Positions 44,863 to 55,085 of a stretch of DNA of 64,000 nt are shown one piece after another. This DNA comes from Psychrobacter coccoides (GTDB lineage Bacteria; Pseudomonadota; Gammaproteobacteria; Pseudomonadales; Moraxellaceae), in assembly GCF_017498085.1 (NCBI RefSeq), contig NZ_JAGBKM010000002.1, positions 124,896 through 188,895 of the forward strand, given 5' to 3'. Numbering within the stretch: position 1 is the stretch's first letter; every line of letters starts with the position of its first letter. The position numbers were made by a program, and so were the translations under genes. Under the pieces are notes generated by a model, which had not been told where the DNA came from, ran no database searches, and saw nothing but the letters and a program-made list of their open reading frames with translations.

Positions 44863-45396
44863 ATGTCTCGTGTGGCTAAAGCCCCAGTAGCACTGCCTAA
44901 CGGTGTAAGTGTTACTTTGAACGATCGGCAGGTCGAAGTGAAAGGCAAGAACGGCAATATGTCTTTACGCCTGCATGAATTGGTCGAGCTAAAACAGGAA
45001 GATGATGCAATTCTTCTCTCACCTGTAGCCGATTCAAAAGAAGCGATGATGCACACTGGCACCATGCGCGCTCTGCTTAACAACTATGTTACAGGCGTCA
45101 ACGAAGGCTTTGAAAAACGTCTTCAACTGATCGGTGTTGGTTATCGTGCGCAAGTCTCTGGTAATAAAGTAACCCTAAATGTGGGTTACTCGCATCCAGT
45201 AGACTATACGCTACCTGAAGGTGTGACTGCTGAAACCCCAACGCAAACTGAAATCGTTTTAAAATCGAACGATAAGCAGCAGCTTGGTCAAGCAGCGGCT
45301 AAAATCCGTGGATTCCGCCCACCAGAGCCTTATAAAGGTAAAGGTATTCGCTATAGCGACGAACATGTGATTCGTAAAGAAGCTAAGAAAAAATAA
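44863..45396 (+). CDS. rplF: 50S ribosomal protein L6
   Basis: The 177-aa protein (177 in E. coli) has two similar L6 domains: [17 protein letters not shown] at the start and [23 protein letters not shown] in the middle, with [15 protein letters not shown] near the end. L6 lies near the sarcin-ricin loop. A good AAGGAA ribosome site precedes it. It follows a 217-bp spacer with a terminator-like hairpin, unusual because rpsH and rplF are normally almost adjacent. Confidence 0.97.
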   Translation: MSRVAKAPVALPNGVSVTLNDRQVEVKGKNGNMSLRLHELVELKQEDDAILLSPVADSKEAMMHTGTMRALLNNYVTGVNEGFEKRLQLIGVGYRAQVSGNKVTLNVGYSHPVDYTLPEGVTAETPTQTEIVLKSNDKQQLGQAAAKIRGFRPPEPYKGKGIRYSDEHVIRKEAKKK

Positions 45397-45407
45397 GGTG
45401 AGTTGAA

Positions 45408-45758
45408 ATGTTTGATAAAAAAGCAGCTCGTCTGCGTCGAGCTAAGAAAACCCGCGCGCATATCCGTCATCTAGGCGTTCATCGTCTGACGGTTAACCGC
45501 ACGCCGAAGCACATCTATGCCCAGATTATCTCTCCGAATGGTAGTGAAGTGATCGCTCAGGCATCTACCTTAGACGGTAGCTTGCGCTCAGGTGCAACTG
45601 GTAATGCTGATGCAGCAACGTCTGTAGGTCAAATGATCGCAGAACGCGCAAAAGCCGCTGGCATCACTAAGGTTGCCTTTGACCGTAGTGGTTTTAAATA
45701 TCATGGTCGAGTAAAAGCTTTAGCTGAAGCTGCTCGCGAAAATGGATTGGAGTTTTAA
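45408..45758 (+). CDS. rplR: 50S ribosomal protein L18
   Basis: The 116-aa protein matches L18: a basic N-terminus [16 protein letters not shown], then [16 protein letters not shown] and the C-terminal [26 protein letters not shown]18 binds 5S rRNA. It starts 11 bp after rplF and ends 2 bp before rpsE. Confidence 0.97.
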   Translation: MFDKKAARLRRAKKTRAHIRHLGVHRLTVNRTPKHIYAQIISPNGSEVIAQASTLDGSLRSGATGNADAATSVGQMIAERAKAAGITKVAFDRSGFKYHGRVKALAEAARENGLEF

Positions 45759-45760
45759 TC

Positions 45761-46267
45761 ATGGCGAGAAATGATAAAAATGAACAGACCGATGGTCTAG
45801 TAGAGCGCTTGGTCACAGTTGACCGTGTTGCAAAAGTGGTTAAGGGTGGTCGTATCTTCTCTTTCACTGCACTAACCGTAGTCGGTGATGGTAATGGTCG
45901 TGTTGGTTTTGGTCGTGGTAAAGCACGAGAAGTGCCTGCTGCTATTCAAAAAGCACTAGAAGCCGCTAAGCGCAACATGATTACTGTTGAACTCGATGGT
46001 GCAACTTTATTTCACCCAATCAAAGCACGTCATGGTGCGAGTAAAGTCTACATGCAGCCTGCCTCTGAAGGTACTGGCGTAATCGCTGGTGGTGCTATGC
46101 GTGCTGTATTAGAAGTTGCGGGTGTAAAAGATGTTTTAACTAAATCTCATGGTTCTACCAACACAGCGAACGTTGTCCGTGCAACATTCAATGGTTTACG
46201 TGATATGTCAACTCCAGAAAAGATGGCAGCGAAACGTGGTAAATCTGTAGACGAAATTTTGGGCTAA
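45761..46267 (+). CDS. rpsE: 30S ribosomal protein S5
   Basis: The 168-aa protein has the S5 double-stranded-RNA-like domain ([34 protein letters not shown], abridged) and [18 protein letters not shown], then [23 protein letters not shown]5 lies by the mRNA entry and affects fidelity. Length matches the family. Confidence 0.97.
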   Translation: MARNDKNEQTDGLVERLVTVDRVAKVVKGGRIFSFTALTVVGDGNGRVGFGRGKAREVPAAIQKALEAAKRNMITVELDGATLFHPIKARHGASKVYMQPASEGTGVIAGGAMRAVLEVAGVKDVLTKSHGSTNTANVVRATFNGLRDMSTPEKMAAKRGKSVDEILG

Positions 46268-46287
46268 CTTAGAGTAGGTGAGTTACG

Positions 46288-46467
46288 ATGAAAAAAATGA
46301 AAGTCACTCAAATAAAATCCGGTGCCCATCGCCTTAAGAGCCACAAAGCGAGCTTAAAAGGATTGGGTTTACGCCGTATTAACCATACTGTTGAAGTCGA
46401 GGATACTCCTTCAACCCGTGGTATGGTAAATCGCGTCAACTACATGGTAAAAGTGGAGGAAGCGTAA
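46288..46467 (+). CDS. rpmD: 50S ribosomal protein L30
   Basis: A 59-aa frame between rpsE and rplO codes a typical L30: [20 protein letters not shown] at the start and [20 protein letters not shown] in the middle, ending NYMVKVEEA. The ATG at 46288 has GGTGAG ahead; the ATG at 46297 would give the more usual length. The stop overlaps the rplO ATG (TAATG). Confidence 0.96.
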   Translation: MKKMKVTQIKSGAHRLKSHKASLKGLGLRRINHTVEVEDTPSTRGMVNRVNYMVKVEEA

Positions 46468-46907
46468 TGGGACTTAGATTAAATGAATTATCACCAGGCG
46501 TTGGTGCAAAGAAAACTGCTCATCGCCGTGGTCGTGGTATCGGTTCAGGTCTTGGTAAAACTGGCGGCCGTGGTATGAAAGGTCAGAAGTCACGTTCAGG
46601 TTCTAGCATACGCTCTGGATTTGAAGGTGGACAAATGCCATTATATCGTCGTCTACCAAAATTTGGCTTTACCAGTAAAATGGCATTGACGACTGCAGAA
46701 GTTCGTTTGTCTGAACTGAATAAAGTTGAAGGTGATGTAGTCAGCGTAGACACGCTTAAAGCGGCTAATGTTATCCGTCACGATATGAAGCGTGCTCGTA
46801 TCATCTTATCAGGCGATGTCACCAAAGCTTATACCTTTAAAGGTGTTAAAGTGACTAAAGGCGCTAAGCAAGCAATCGAAGCTGCTGGTGGTAGCATCGA
46901 GGAGTAG
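46467..46907 (+). CDS. rplO: 50S ribosomal protein L15
   Basis: The 146-aa protein (144 in E. coli) has the Gly/Arg-rich L15 start [20 protein letters not shown], then [18 protein letters not shown] and [17 protein letters not shown]. It overlaps rpmD by 1 bp and is followed 4 bp later by the GTG of secY. Confidence 0.97.
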   Translation: MGLRLNELSPGVGAKKTAHRRGRGIGSGLGKTGGRGMKGQKSRSGSSIRSGFEGGQMPLYRRLPKFGFTSKMALTTAEVRLSELNKVEGDVVSVDTLKAANVIRHDMKRARIILSGDVTKAYTFKGVKVTKGAKQAIEAAGGSIEE

Positions 46908-46911
46908 TAAC

Positions 46912-48258
46912 GTGTCAAAGCAATCAATGTCATCGGCTGGTATTCCGCTCAACCCTTTTGCATTTATACGTAAGTATGATGAATTATGGTCGCGTTTACT
47001 GTTCTTAATCGGCGCATTGATTGTTTATCGTTTAGGGTCGCACATTCCTGTTCCCGGTATTAATCCGGTAAATTTGGCAGATTTGTTTTCGCGTAATGAA
47101 AATACTATCTTAAGCATGTTTAATATGTTTTCTGGTGGTGCGCTTGAACGAATGTCAATTATGGCGCTTGGCATTATGCCATATATATCGGCGTCAATTA
47201 TTGTACAAATGATGTCAGCAGTCGTACCGTCGCTTGAAGCACTCAAGAAAGAGGGTGAAGCAGGGCGACGCACGCTAAACAAGTATACCCGTCAAGGAAC
47301 ACTTGCATTAGCGTTAGTACAGTCATTAGGAATGAGTGCAGGTCTTATCAGTCAAAACCTGACACTATCTACCGGTCTAACCTTTTATATTCCCGCTGTT
47401 ACTTCACTGGTAGCAGGCGCTATGTTCTTAATGTGGCTTGGTGAGCAGATTACAGAACGTGGGGTTGGTAATGGGATCTCAATGCTGATTTTTGCCAGTA
47501 TTGTGGCCGGTATGCCAGGTATGATTTCGCAGTCTATCGAGCAGGTCAATCAAGGTCAGATGAACTTGATTGTATTGTTTATCTTTGTGGTATTGGGCAT
47601 CGCAGTTACAGCGGGTATCGTTTATATTGAACGTGCTCAGCGCCGCGTCCCGGTGAACTATGCACAGAAACAGCAACAAGGTCGCAAGATTTATGCACAG
47701 CAGCAGTCGCATTTGCCGCTGAAAATAAATATGGCCGGGGTAATCCCAGCTATCTTCGCCAGTTCATTGCTTTTGTTTCCAGCAAGTTTAGGTCAGTGGG
47801 TTGGTCATTCGGCAGATCCTACTTTTACCCAAAAGATATTACAAAACATGGCCTTAGTGTTGTCTCCTGGACAGCCTTTGTATCTGGTTTTATTTGGTGC
47901 AATGATTATCTTCTTTTGCTATTTTTATACGGCATTAGTCTTTAGTCCTCGTGAAGTTGCTGAAAACCTTAAACGTAGTGGTGCGTATATTCCAGGTATT
48001 CGCCCCGGACAACAAACTCAGCGTTACCTTGATCATGTACTAAATCGATTAACCTTTATTGGCGCGATATACATGACGGTTATTTGTTTAATGCCCATGG
48101 TCATACAATCAGCATTTGGTGTGCCGTTTAATCTCGGTGGTACGTCGTTACTGATTATGGTGGTTGTGGTAATGGACTTCATCTCGCAGATTCAAGCGCA
48201 TCTGATGACCCACCAATATCATGATCAGACATTAATTCAGTCGCCCACTCAACCTTAA
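46912..48258 (+). CDS. secY: Preprotein translocase subunit SecY
   Basis: SecY is the channel of the SecYEG translocon in the inner membrane. The 448-aa protein has ten membrane spans, a plug region after span 1 ([11 protein letters not shown]), and cytoplasmic loops including [23 protein letters not shown] that contacts SecA. The GTG at 46912 (MSKQSMSS) has GAGGAG 8 nt ahead; frames further upstream overlap rplO. As usual it follows rplO and precedes rpmJ. Confidence 0.97.
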   Translation: MSKQSMSSAGIPLNPFAFIRKYDELWSRLLFLIGALIVYRLGSHIPVPGINPVNLADLFSRNENTILSMFNMFSGGALERMSIMALGIMPYISASIIVQMMSAVVPSLEALKKEGEAGRRTLNKYTRQGTLALALVQSLGMSAGLISQNLTLSTGLTFYIPAVTSLVAGAMFLMWLGEQITERGVGNGISMLIFASIVAGMPGMISQSIEQVNQGQMNLIVLFIFVVLGIAVTAGIVYIERAQRRVPVNYAQKQQQGRKIYAQQQSHLPLKINMAGVIPAIFASSLLLFPASLGQWVGHSADPTFTQKILQNMALVLSPGQPLYLVLFGAMIIFFCYFYTALVFSPREVAENLKRSGAYIPGIRPGQQTQRYLDHVLNRLTFIGAIYMTVICLMPMVIQSAFGVPFNLGGTSLLIMVVVVMDFISQIQAHLMTHQYHDQTLIQSPTQP

Positions 48259-48289
48259 ATGAGCGGTGTGATATCTCAAGGAGCATGCT

Positions 48290-48406
48290 ATGAAAGTTCA
48301 AGCATCAGTTAAGAAGATTTGTGGTAGCTGCAAAATTGTACGCCGTAAAGGCCGTGTACATGTTATTTGCACAGCAGAACCTCGCCACAAGCAACGTCAA
48401 GGCTAA
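48290..48406 (+). CDS. rpmJ: 50S ribosomal protein L36 (zinc form)
   Basis: A 38-aa frame with a strong AAGGAG ribosome site encodes L36. It starts [20 protein letters not shown] and has zinc ligands Cys11, Cys14, Cys27 and His33, the C+ form. It ends the spc operon. Confidence 0.96.
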   Translation: MKVQASVKKICGSCKIVRRKGRVHVICTAEPRHKQRQG

Positions 48407-48466
48407 TAAATAATAGAAGACAGCATAACGCTTGTTCTATTTATTTAAATAATACTTGAAAAATAA

Positions 48467-48490
48467 TGGCGGATGCGATATCATCCGCCA
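48467..48490 (+). promoter_or_regulatory. Perfect hairpin in the leader of the alpha operon
   Basis: TGGCGGATG pairs perfectly with CATCCGCCA around CGATAT. No T-tract follows, so it is not a standard terminator. It sits 60 bp after rpmJ and about 175 bp ahead of rpsM. In E. coli, S4 represses this operon through a leader structure; this hairpin could be part of a regulator, a processing site or a bidirectional block. Confidence 0.6.
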
Positions 48491-48588
48491 CTTGCCGTAG
48501 TTTATACTGTTATATTTTATGGTTTAGACTTATTGCCCCACTTGTTTGTCAAGTCGATGTAATAATAATAGCGATAGATATACTGGTA

Positions 48589-48617
48589 TTGACAGCAATG
48601 AATCTAAAAGATAATGC
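48589..48617 (+). promoter_or_regulatory. Possible promoter of the alpha operon
   Basis: A consensus TTGACA at 48589-48594 is followed, after 17 bp, by TAATGC (or GATAAT at 15 bp). The -35 is strong and the -10 is weak. It lies 50-75 bp ahead of rpsM. Confidence 0.4.
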
Positions 48618-48664
48618 ATTATTTATAGTAAATAGCGCTTATTTTTTTTAATGGAGAGAAATCA

Positions 48665-49021
48665 ATGGCTCGTATTGCCGGTGTCAACATTCCGGATAAT
48701 AAGCATGCTGTTATTTCACTAACTTACATCTTTGGTATCGGCCGTACCACTGCTCAGAAAATTCTTGAGACAGTGAACATTACGCCTACTACTAAGATCA
48801 GTCAGTTAGATGATACACAGTTAGATGCTATCCGTGCAGAAGTTGCTAATTTTATGACTGAAGGTGACCTTCGTCGTGAAGTTTCAATGAATATTAAGCG
48901 TTTGGTCGATTTGGGTTGTTACCGTGGCATCCGCCATCGTCGTAACCTACCTGTTCGTGGCCAACACACGAAAAACAATGCGCGTACTCGTAAGGGTCCA
49001 CGTAAAGCACTTAAAAGATAA
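48665..49021 (+). CDS. rpsM: 30S ribosomal protein S13
   Basis: The 118-aa protein (118 in E. coli) has [20 protein letters not shown], the helix-hairpin [11 protein letters not shown], and the tail with [20 protein letters not shown] that touches P-site tRNA. Start behind GGAGAG. First gene of the alpha operon. Confidence 0.98.
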   Translation: MARIAGVNIPDNKHAVISLTYIFGIGRTTAQKILETVNITPTTKISQLDDTQLDAIRAEVANFMTEGDLRREVSMNIKRLVDLGCYRGIRHRRNLPVRGQHTKNNARTRKGPRKALKR

Positions 49022-49041
49022 TTAACTTAGGAAGCTAAAAG

Positions 49042-49431
49042 ATGGCTAAAGACACTCGTAGTCGCAAAAAAGTGACTCGTCGTTCAGTATCGGAGGGCGT
49101 CGCCCATATCCATGCGTCTTTTAATAACACCATTGTGACAATTACCGATCGTCAAGGTAATGCATTGGCTTGGGCCACTTCAGGTGGACAAGGCTTCCGT
49201 GGTTCACGTAAATCTACACCATTTGCAGCTCAGGTTGCAGCAGAGGTTGCTGGTAAAGCGGCTCAAGAGTATGGTGTTAAGAATATCGACGTTTTGGTCA
49301 AAGGACCAGGACCGGGTCGTGAGTCTGCGGTAAGAGCACTAGGTGCATTGGGTTATAAAGTAAACAGTATTTCTGATGTAACCCCAATCCCACATAATGG
49401 TTGCCGTGCGCCGAAAAAGCGCCGCGTCTAA
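49042..49431 (+). CDS. rpsK: 30S ribosomal protein S11
   Basis: The 129-aa protein matches S11: [40 protein letters not shown] and the C-terminal [18 protein letters not shown]. It lies on the 30S platform near the Shine-Dalgarno helix. It follows rpsM by 20 bp. Confidence 0.98.
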   Translation: MAKDTRSRKKVTRRSVSEGVAHIHASFNNTIVTITDRQGNALAWATSGGQGFRGSRKSTPFAAQVAAEVAGKAAQEYGVKNIDVLVKGPGPGRESAVRALGALGYKVNSISDVTPIPHNGCRAPKKRRV

Positions 49432-49479
49432 TATTAAAGACGAAGCTTTTTATCCCAGAAGCTTATAGGAGACATAACA

Positions 49480-50121
49480 ATGGCCCGCTATATTGGACCA
49501 AAACTCAAATTATCACGTCGTGAAGGTACAGACTTAGGCCTTAAGTCTGGTGTTAAGCCATACGATGTAAAAACAAAGAAAGCCGCTCGTCCACCAGGTC
49601 AGCATGGCGTTAGTCGTAACAAGAGTTCAGAGTACTCTCTACAGTTGCGTGAGAAGCAGAAAGTTAAGCGCATTTATGGTGTACTAGAGCGTCAGTTTGC
49701 CAACTACTATAAAGAAGCTGCTCGTAAGCGTGGTGCTACTGGTGAAAACCTACTAGCCATGCTAGAAAGCCGTCTAGACAACGTGGTATATCGCATGGGC
49801 TTTGGCTCAACACGCGCTGAAGCACGTCAGCTAGTCAGCCACCGTGCTGTTATGGTAAAAAAAGCCGGCCGTGATGAGTTTGTTCGTGTGAACATTCCTT
49901 CAATTCAGTTGCAAGATGGCGATGTCATCGCTATCCAAGAGAAGGCTCGTGAACAACTACGTATCAAAAACGCTATTGAACTGGCGTCTCAACGTGGTAT
50001 TCCAGAGTGGCTAGATGTTGATCACAGCAAATTGCAAGGTACGTTTAAACAAGCACCTGATCGTATTGATCTGCCTGCGGAAATCAACGAAAGCTTGATC
50101 GTTGAGCTATACTCTAAATAA
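49480..50121 (+). CDS. rpsD: 30S ribosomal protein S4
   Basis: S4 starts 30S assembly and in E. coli represses the alpha operon. The 213-aa protein has [40 protein letters not shown] and the S4 RNA-binding domain [28 protein letters not shown] (abridged). It is slightly longer than E. coli S4 (206 aa). Start behind AGGAGA. Confidence 0.98.
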   Translation: MARYIGPKLKLSRREGTDLGLKSGVKPYDVKTKKAARPPGQHGVSRNKSSEYSLQLREKQKVKRIYGVLERQFANYYKEAARKRGATGENLLAMLESRLDNVVYRMGFGSTRAEARQLVSHRAVMVKKAGRDEFVRVNIPSIQLQDGDVIAIQEKAREQLRIKNAIELASQRGIPEWLDVDHSKLQGTFKQAPDRIDLPAEINESLIVELYSK

Positions 50122-50202
50122 ATGACGTACCGCTCAATATCATAGTGATGGTATTGAGCAATTAACGTTAATTAAATCAGTTAAATAATTCGAGGTGACA
50201 AC

Positions 50203-51210
50203 ATGATGCTAAATGCAACTGAGTTTCTAACGCCAAATGCCATTAACGTGGATACGGTTAATGAAACGATTGCGAAAGTCACGCTCGAACCGTTAGAACG
50301 CGGCTTTGGGCATACCTTAGGGAATGCTTTGCGTCGCATCTTGTTATCTTCATTACCTGGCGCTGCAGTCATTGAAGCTGAGATTGATGGTGTTGACCAT
50401 GAATACTCAACGCTTGAAGGCATGCAAGAAGACGTACTTGACCTGCTTTTGAACTTAAAAGGCTTGGCCATTACCCTTCATGACCAAAATGAAGTATTTT
50501 TGACCTTGGATAAACAAGGTCCAGGCACTATTACTGCAGCAGATATTACTTTGCCGCATAATGTAGATATTACCAATCCAGATTTGGTATTAGGTACATT
50601 GAGTGAGCGTGGGCATCTAAAGATGCGTCTACGTGTAGTAATGGGTCGTGGATATGAGCCAGCAAATCAGCGCCGTGAAGATGGTGACACTAAAGCAATT
50701 GGCCGCTTAAAGCTTGATGCAAGTTTTAGTCCAGTGCTTCGTGTTGCTTATGATGTTGAGAACGCACGTGTTGAACAGCGTACCGATCTTGATCGTCTTA
50801 TCATTGAGCTTGAAACTAATGGCACTATTGATCCAGAGGAAGCAATTCGTAAAGCAGCGACTATTTTACAACAACAGATTTCTATCTTCGTTGATTTAGA
50901 AGCTGAAGAAGCGCCTGAGCCTGTGAAAGAAAAAGAAGAGGTTGACCCAGTGCTATTACGCCCTGTGGATGATCTTGAACTAACGGTTCGCTCAGCCAAC
51001 TGTTTGAAAGCTGAAAACATTTACTATATCGGTGATTTGGTACAACGTTCAGAGACTGAACTACTTAAAACCCCAAATCTTGGTAAGAAGTCATTAACCG
51101 AAATCAAAGACGTACTAGCGTCTAAAGATTTAGAGCTTGGTATGCGCCTAGACAATTGGCCACCAGCTGATCTACGTGTTGATGATCGTTTCTCTTATCG
51201 TAGCCGTTAA
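50203..51210 (+). CDS. rpoA: DNA-directed RNA polymerase subunit alpha
   Basis: The 335-aa subunit forms the dimer on which RNA polymerase assembles. The N-terminal domain has [25 protein letters not shown]; an acidic linker ([16 protein letters not shown], about 230-247) follows; the C-terminal domain that binds UP elements and activators has [22 protein letters not shown] and [16 protein letters not shown]. Length is close to E. coli (329 aa). Start behind GAGGTGA. It sits in the normal place after rpsD. Confidence 0.98.
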   Translation: MMLNATEFLTPNAINVDTVNETIAKVTLEPLERGFGHTLGNALRRILLSSLPGAAVIEAEIDGVDHEYSTLEGMQEDVLDLLLNLKGLAITLHDQNEVFLTLDKQGPGTITAADITLPHNVDITNPDLVLGTLSERGHLKMRLRVVMGRGYEPANQRREDGDTKAIGRLKLDASFSPVLRVAYDVENARVEQRTDLDRLIIELETNGTIDPEEAIRKAATILQQQISIFVDLEAEEAPEPVKEKEEVDPVLLRPVDDLELTVRSANCLKAENIYYIGDLVQRSETELLKTPNLGKKSLTEIKDVLASKDLELGMRLDNWPPADLRVDDRFSYRSR

Positions 51211-51223
51211 ACTTTAAGGATAT

Positions 51224-51589
51224 TTGACCATGCGCCATCGTAAGAGTGGAGTCAAGCTGGGTCGTACCAGCAGTCATCGTAAGGCAATGTTCCAGAACAT
51301 GACCAACTCACTGTTTGAGCATGAACTGATCAAAACAACATTGCCAAAAGCTAAAGAATTACGCCGCGTTGCTGAGCCGTTGATTACTTTAGCAAAAGAA
51401 GACAGCGTTGCTAATCGCCGTTTAGCATTTAGCCGTATGCGTAGTAAAGATATGGTAGGTAAATTATTTGGTACGCTAGGTCCTCGTTACCAAACGCGTC
51501 CAGGTGGCTACCTACGTATTGTTAAGTGCGGTCACCGTGATGGTGATAATGCGCCTATGGCTTATGTAGAATTAGTAGATCGTGACTAA
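51224..51589 (+). CDS. rplQ: 50S ribosomal protein L17
   Basis: The 121-aa protein has [39 protein letters not shown] and [12 protein letters not shown]. It is the last gene of the alpha operon and is followed by a strong terminator. A TTG/ACCATG context places the start at the ATG of MRHRKSG, so the first two codons shown by the frame may be untranslated (ATG 51230). Confidence 0.97.
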   Translation: MTMRHRKSGVKLGRTSSHRKAMFQNMTNSLFEHELIKTTLPKAKELRRVAEPLITLAKEDSVANRRLAFSRMRSKDMVGKLFGTLGPRYQTRPGGYLRIVKCGHRDGDNAPMAYVELVDRD

Positions 51590-51614
51590 TTTATAAGCAA
51601 TTTGAATTTAGTAT

Positions 51615-51645
51615 AAAAAAGCGCCAATTTAGTTGGCGCTTTTTT
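51615..51645. terminator. Terminator between rplQ and yciO (probably bidirectional)
   Basis: AAAGCGCCAA pairs with TTGGCGCTTT around TTTAG. T residues follow on the plus strand and the A-run before it gives T residues on the minus strand, so it can serve both convergent genes. Confidence 0.93.
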
Positions 51646-51664
51646 ATGTTTACGTATCGCTGTC

Positions 51665-52285
51665 TTATAGCAGTAGGGATTCTACCTCACCTGCGCCTTC
51701 ACGAATCACTTCAGGATGCCCACTAGTCATATCAACGATGGTCGTCAGCTTAGTGGTTTTAATACCTGCATTGATGAGACCATCAACTTGATTGCTCAAT
51801 AAGTCTTCAATTTCGAAAGGATCGTCTAAGATGTTATCAGAGTTAGGCAAAATTAATGAGCTGGTTAAGATGGGCTCGTCCATAGCTTCTAATAGAGCTT
51901 GAGCGATAGGGTTGCTAGGTACACGAATACCAATCGTTTTTTTCTTAGGATGCGCCAGTTTTTTTGGTACGTCTTTGGTAGCATTTAATATAAACGTAAT
52001 AGGCGCAGGGGTGTGTGACTTTAGTTGTTTAAATTGCTGATTATCAACGGTTGCATAAGTTGCAATCTCGCTTAGATCACGACAGAGCAAGGTAAATTGA
52101 TGTTTGTCATCCAACTCACGTATGAGCTTGAGCTTCTCGAGAGCGTCCTTTGCGCCTAGGCGACAGCCAAAAGCGTAGCTAGTATCGGTTGGGTAGATAA
52201 GTAACTTATCATTGCGTAATAAATCTGCTGCCTGTTCAATAAGTCGAGGTTGTGGGTTGTCTGGGTGGATATAAAATGTTTGCAT
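51665..52285 (-). CDS. yciO: YciO/Sua5/YrdC family protein (YciO type)
   Basis: The 206-aa protein has the YrdC-like fold: LLRNDKLLIYPTDTSYAFGC at the nucleotide site, LLCRDLSEIATYATVD, APITFILNAT, and the IGIRVPSNPIAQALLE and SSLILP segments. Length (206) and sequence fit YciO, a close relative of TsaC/Sua5, the threonylcarbamoyl-AMP synthase. YciO's physiological role is not settled; reported activity is weaker than or different from TsaC. It converges with rplQ. A MITE-like copy lies 73 bp before its start. Confidence 0.9.
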   Translation of the reverse strand: MQTFYIHPDNPQPRLIEQAADLLRNDKLLIYPTDTSYAFGCRLGAKDALEKLKLIRELDDKHQFTLLCRDLSEIATYATVDNQQFKQLKSHTPAPITFILNATKDVPKKLAHPKKKTIGIRVPSNPIAQALLEAMDEPILTSSLILPNSDNILDDPFEIEDLLSNQVDGLINAGIKTTKLTTIVDMTSGHPEVIREGAGEVESLLL

Positions 52286-52357
52286 ATCGCCTCCTTGTTG
52301 ATGTGCTTATTGTTATGTTTATTTATTGAATATATTTAGAAGTAACCTGCTCCTATA

Positions 52358-52533
52358 TTAGGGTTTGTCCTCATTTTAAAAATGGAGATAAAAATGAGAT
52401 AAATTGCCGTCAAACGAGGAAAATAGCGCAGATAATATCGGGATATTACCTAGCTATTTAACGCTGTTTGACAAAATTTAGCCATTTTTAGCCCATTTAG
52501 GTATCCTTCGATTGAATTGAGGACATGCCCTAG
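52358..52533 (-). repeat. MITE-like element, copy C (complete, inverted)
   Basis: This 176-bp copy is in the opposite orientation to the other three. Its ends read TTAGGGTTTGTCCTCA and TGAGGACATGCCCTAG, each with base changes from copy D. The inner AATATC/GATATT palindrome is kept. It fills the spacer between the starts of yciO (minus) and the end region of epmC (minus); no gene is seen in the remaining bases to 52742. Confidence 0.92.
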
Positions 52534-52742
52534 TATACCTCGAACATAAGCGCACACTGTATAGCTTTGCTGTTAAACAACACAATAAGTAAAGTAAGTA
52601 GAACCAATGAGAGATATGGTTAATATCCTTTAAGATGGGTGAGTGCTACTGGTACGAACGTCACACAGCCACTATCGAAGTAAGCACAAAATGCAAGAGA
52701 AGGGCATACCAGCAGTATATGTATAGTATGGGCCAGTTTTAT

Positions 52743-53540
52743 TTAGGATTGACTATAAGGGCAGATGTTGATCCAAAGAAGGGCCCACAATAAAACTTTT
52801 GCGTCACGAGGTAGTGTTTGTGGCACTTGGATATATTGCAATGCTTGCTGATAAACATCAGCAGCAAAAGTACTGGTTGTGGTATCAAAGTCAGCAAACA
52901 AGTTATCCTGAGAGACCTGAAAGTGTCGTTTGCAAGCAAGCGTAAAGAGACATTCTAATGCTTGCGGTTTAATTTCGAGCTGCTCAAAAGCTTGTTGTTG
53001 TGCTGCATTGCGGCCATCTGGTGCATACCAATAACCATAGTCAGGCAGTTGTCTACGTTTCTTGCCAGCGATGCACCAATGGCTTAATTCATGCAAGGCG
53101 CTTGCAAAAAACCCATGGGCAAATTCAATACGGGCAGGGCTGTTGTTTTTTGCAGGAAAATACTCTGGTTCTTTATCTCCTCGCACCAGCTCAACGTTTT
53201 GCTCAGAGAACAATTGATTAAACAAAGAAATCAGCCAGTCGCTGATGGCTGATTCGTAGTCATGTTGTACTTGAGCATTGAGTGTGGTGTCAAAGATGCT
53301 TGCTTGACTGTGATACTCAGCATTGATGATTTTCCATTGCTGCTGAGCTGATGTCAGATAGGGTTTGATCCTTTTATCATAAGCAATATCGGTGACATCA
53401 TCAGTGATTATGCTAGCGTGCTCTGTCTTTGGGATACTAGAGGTAAAGCCTTGTAATTCACTGAGACTATTAAGTAAAGCGACTGACTGATCTGAGGTTA
53501 ATAAAGCAGTAAAGTCATGGTTGTCCATTGTAGATATCAT
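52743..53540 (-). CDS. epmC: Elongation factor P hydroxylase (EpmC)
   Basis: EpmC adds a hydroxyl group to the modified lysine of elongation factor P, after EpmA and EpmB. The C-terminal 175 residues match E. coli YfcM: ARIEFAHGFFASALHELSHW, CIAGKKRRQLPDYGYWYAPDGR and EIKPQALECLF. The His and Glu in HELSHW suggest the metal site. About 85 extra N-terminal residues (265 aa against 182) have no counterpart in E. coli. They are Thr/Ser-rich with some helices (IKPYLTSAQQQWKIINAEYH). An ATG four codons downstream (53528) is also possible. Confidence 0.86.
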   Translation of the reverse strand: MISTMDNHDFTALLTSDQSVALLNSLSELQGFTSSIPKTEHASIITDDVTDIAYDKRIKPYLTSAQQQWKIINAEYHSQASIFDTTLNAQVQHDYESAISDWLISLFNQLFSEQNVELVRGDKEPEYFPAKNNSPARIEFAHGFFASALHELSHWCIAGKKRRQLPDYGYWYAPDGRNAAQQQAFEQLEIKPQALECLFTLACKRHFQVSQDNLFADFDTTTSTFAADVYQQALQYIQVPQTLPRDAKVLLWALLWINICPYSQS

Positions 53541-53696
53541 AAAAAGGGTCGTTTTCTATAAAGTATGCTGTCATTAGTATGACGTCGTTAAATCATCAGT
53601 GCCAATAATCTTAACATACTAGCGCTAGCGTCATATCATGCTTTCCGTTAGTATTGCAGGCAACATTATACATCGTTTGGATATATGAGGTACCGC

Positions 53697-54293
53697 ATGT
53701 CAAACAATCAAAAAAACACAATATCATCAGATCATGCAGCTGATACCACCTCTGCTACAAGCTTTACGAATATGCCTGAGAGCATTTCATTAGATAAATG
53801 GGCCGACAGTGGGTTTGACTGGCAAGGCAAGGTCATGCCAGCTGACCTTGAACGTTTAGCGACATTGCTAAGTACAGAGCGTGAGCAGCAAAGCCTACAG
53901 CTGAGTATAAATCTTTATCGTCATAATAATATATTGCATCTGTCTTTTAAGCTACAAGGAGAGGTGTGGTTGACATGTCAACGTTGCTTGCAACCGGTTG
54001 CCATAGATCTTACCGATGATTATGATATTGCCTTACTCAATGATGATAGCCAAATTCGTCTCATTGATGAGGAGCAGGATCATTTGTTGTTAGATGAAGT
54101 CATTCCTACGCAGGCCCTCGAACCTATGCTACCATTACAAAAACTGGTGGAAGATGAGATGCTGCTTAAGATACCCATGGCACCGAAACATGATGATTGT
54201 GAAATGGCAGTGACACAGGTTGGTGAAATACCGGAAGAAGAGGAAAAAGAAAACCCCTTTGCAGCATTGGCTGCATTAAAGGGCAAATTGTAA
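53697..54293 (+). CDS. yceD: YceD/DUF177 protein, 23S rRNA-linked factor
   Basis: The 198-aa protein matches DUF177: SLDKWADSGFDWQGKVMP near the start, LSFKLQGEVWLTCQRCLQPV with the Cys pair and the acidic DLTDDYDIALL. In plants and E. coli the family acts in 23S rRNA processing or large-subunit assembly. It lies ahead of rpmF, as in most bacteria. The ATG at 53697 is chosen because GAGG sits 6 nt ahead; an ATG four codons earlier is poorer. Confidence 0.9.
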   Translation: MSNNQKNTISSDHAADTTSATSFTNMPESISLDKWADSGFDWQGKVMPADLERLATLLSTEREQQSLQLSINLYRHNNILHLSFKLQGEVWLTCQRCLQPVAIDLTDDYDIALLNDDSQIRLIDEEQDHLLLDEVIPTQALEPMLPLQKLVEDEMLLKIPMAPKHDDCEMAVTQVGEIPEEEEKENPFAALAALKGKL

Positions 54294-54387
54294 CGCTGAA
54301 TAGATTAGAGTAGGCTCTGTTACACAGACTCTAAGCATATCAATGCAGTTTTTTACGGGCTTTATGCATAACAATGATGAGCAGGGC

Positions 54388-54416
54388 TTTATTAATTCAT
54401 TAAACATGCGTATAAT
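54388..54416 (+). promoter_or_regulatory. Possible promoter of rpmF
   Basis: TATAAT at 54411-54416 is a consensus -10. TTTATT at 54388-54393 is a weak -35 at 17 bp. It is in the 325-bp gap between yceD and rpmF, which also holds a short hairpin at 54305-54334 (TTAGAGT with ACTCTAA) that may end the yceD message. No gene is seen in the gap. Confidence 0.45.
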
Positions 54417-54618
54417 GTCCGGTTTATTGCATTCTGGCAACAAGCTGCTTGCAGGTAAAAGTTAACTGAACTGTCTGTTTTTGGTTAATTATTTATAGCT
54501 GCATTTAGCAAACCATTTAATGATGCGTCAGACTTAGGTTGTGGTGATTAAATAGCCTCTGTCAGTATCGATTAAAGCTGAATTTTAAGCTTATCCCTTT
54601 AAGTATAGGAGCTATATC

Positions 54619-54801
54619 ATGGCTGTTCAAAAAAGTCGTAAAAGCCGTTCGCGTCGTGACATGCGCCGTTCACACCATCATATGAGCGTGGCTGAGCTAA
54701 GCGTAGACGCTACCACTGGTGAAAAACATCGTCGTCATCATATGACTAAAGACGGTTTTTATCGTGGTCGTCAAATGTTTAAGGTAAGTCAAGACGCTTA
54801 A
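54619..54801 (+). CDS. rpmF: 50S ribosomal protein L32
   Basis: The 60-aa protein reads [20 protein letters not shown], then [20 protein letters not shown] and FYRGRQMF. It lacks the zinc cysteine pairs of some L32 forms. A TAGGAG ribosome site lies ahead. Order yceD-rpmF is standard, but plsX and fabH, which often follow, are absent; fabD comes next after about 440 bp. Confidence 0.97.
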   Translation: MAVQKSRKSRSRRDMRRSHHHMSVAELSVDATTGEKHRRHHMTKDGFYRGRQMFKVSQDA

Positions 54802-54943
54802 ACGCTATTGAGTAGGTAAGGTGATACGTTGATAGTCGATGACCAAAACAAGTTAACGCGATAACAGTTACTTATTTGGTTTAATTGTCTATTAATGCCA
54901 TCCCAATACTGCCTGTAGATATTAAGTCTTAGACTGACAAGAG

Positions 54944-54989
54944 CCAAGTTATTTTGCTGCTTTCATGTAGCCAGATAGCTTGGTTTTTT
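54944..54989 (+). terminator. Terminator between rpmF and fabD
   Basis: CCAAGTTAT (54944-54952) pairs with ATAGCTTGG (54975-54983), one G-U pair, with a 22-nt loop, followed by six T residues. It closes the rpmF unit. The remaining 444-bp gap to fabD holds no gene. Confidence 0.75.
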
Positions 54990-55085
54990 GTTATTTACGA
55001 TATGCCTTTTATCATCTGCTTATGAATAGCTGGTTTAACAGTCATAATATAAATATAATAATGCTCTACATGAGTTGTATTATTC

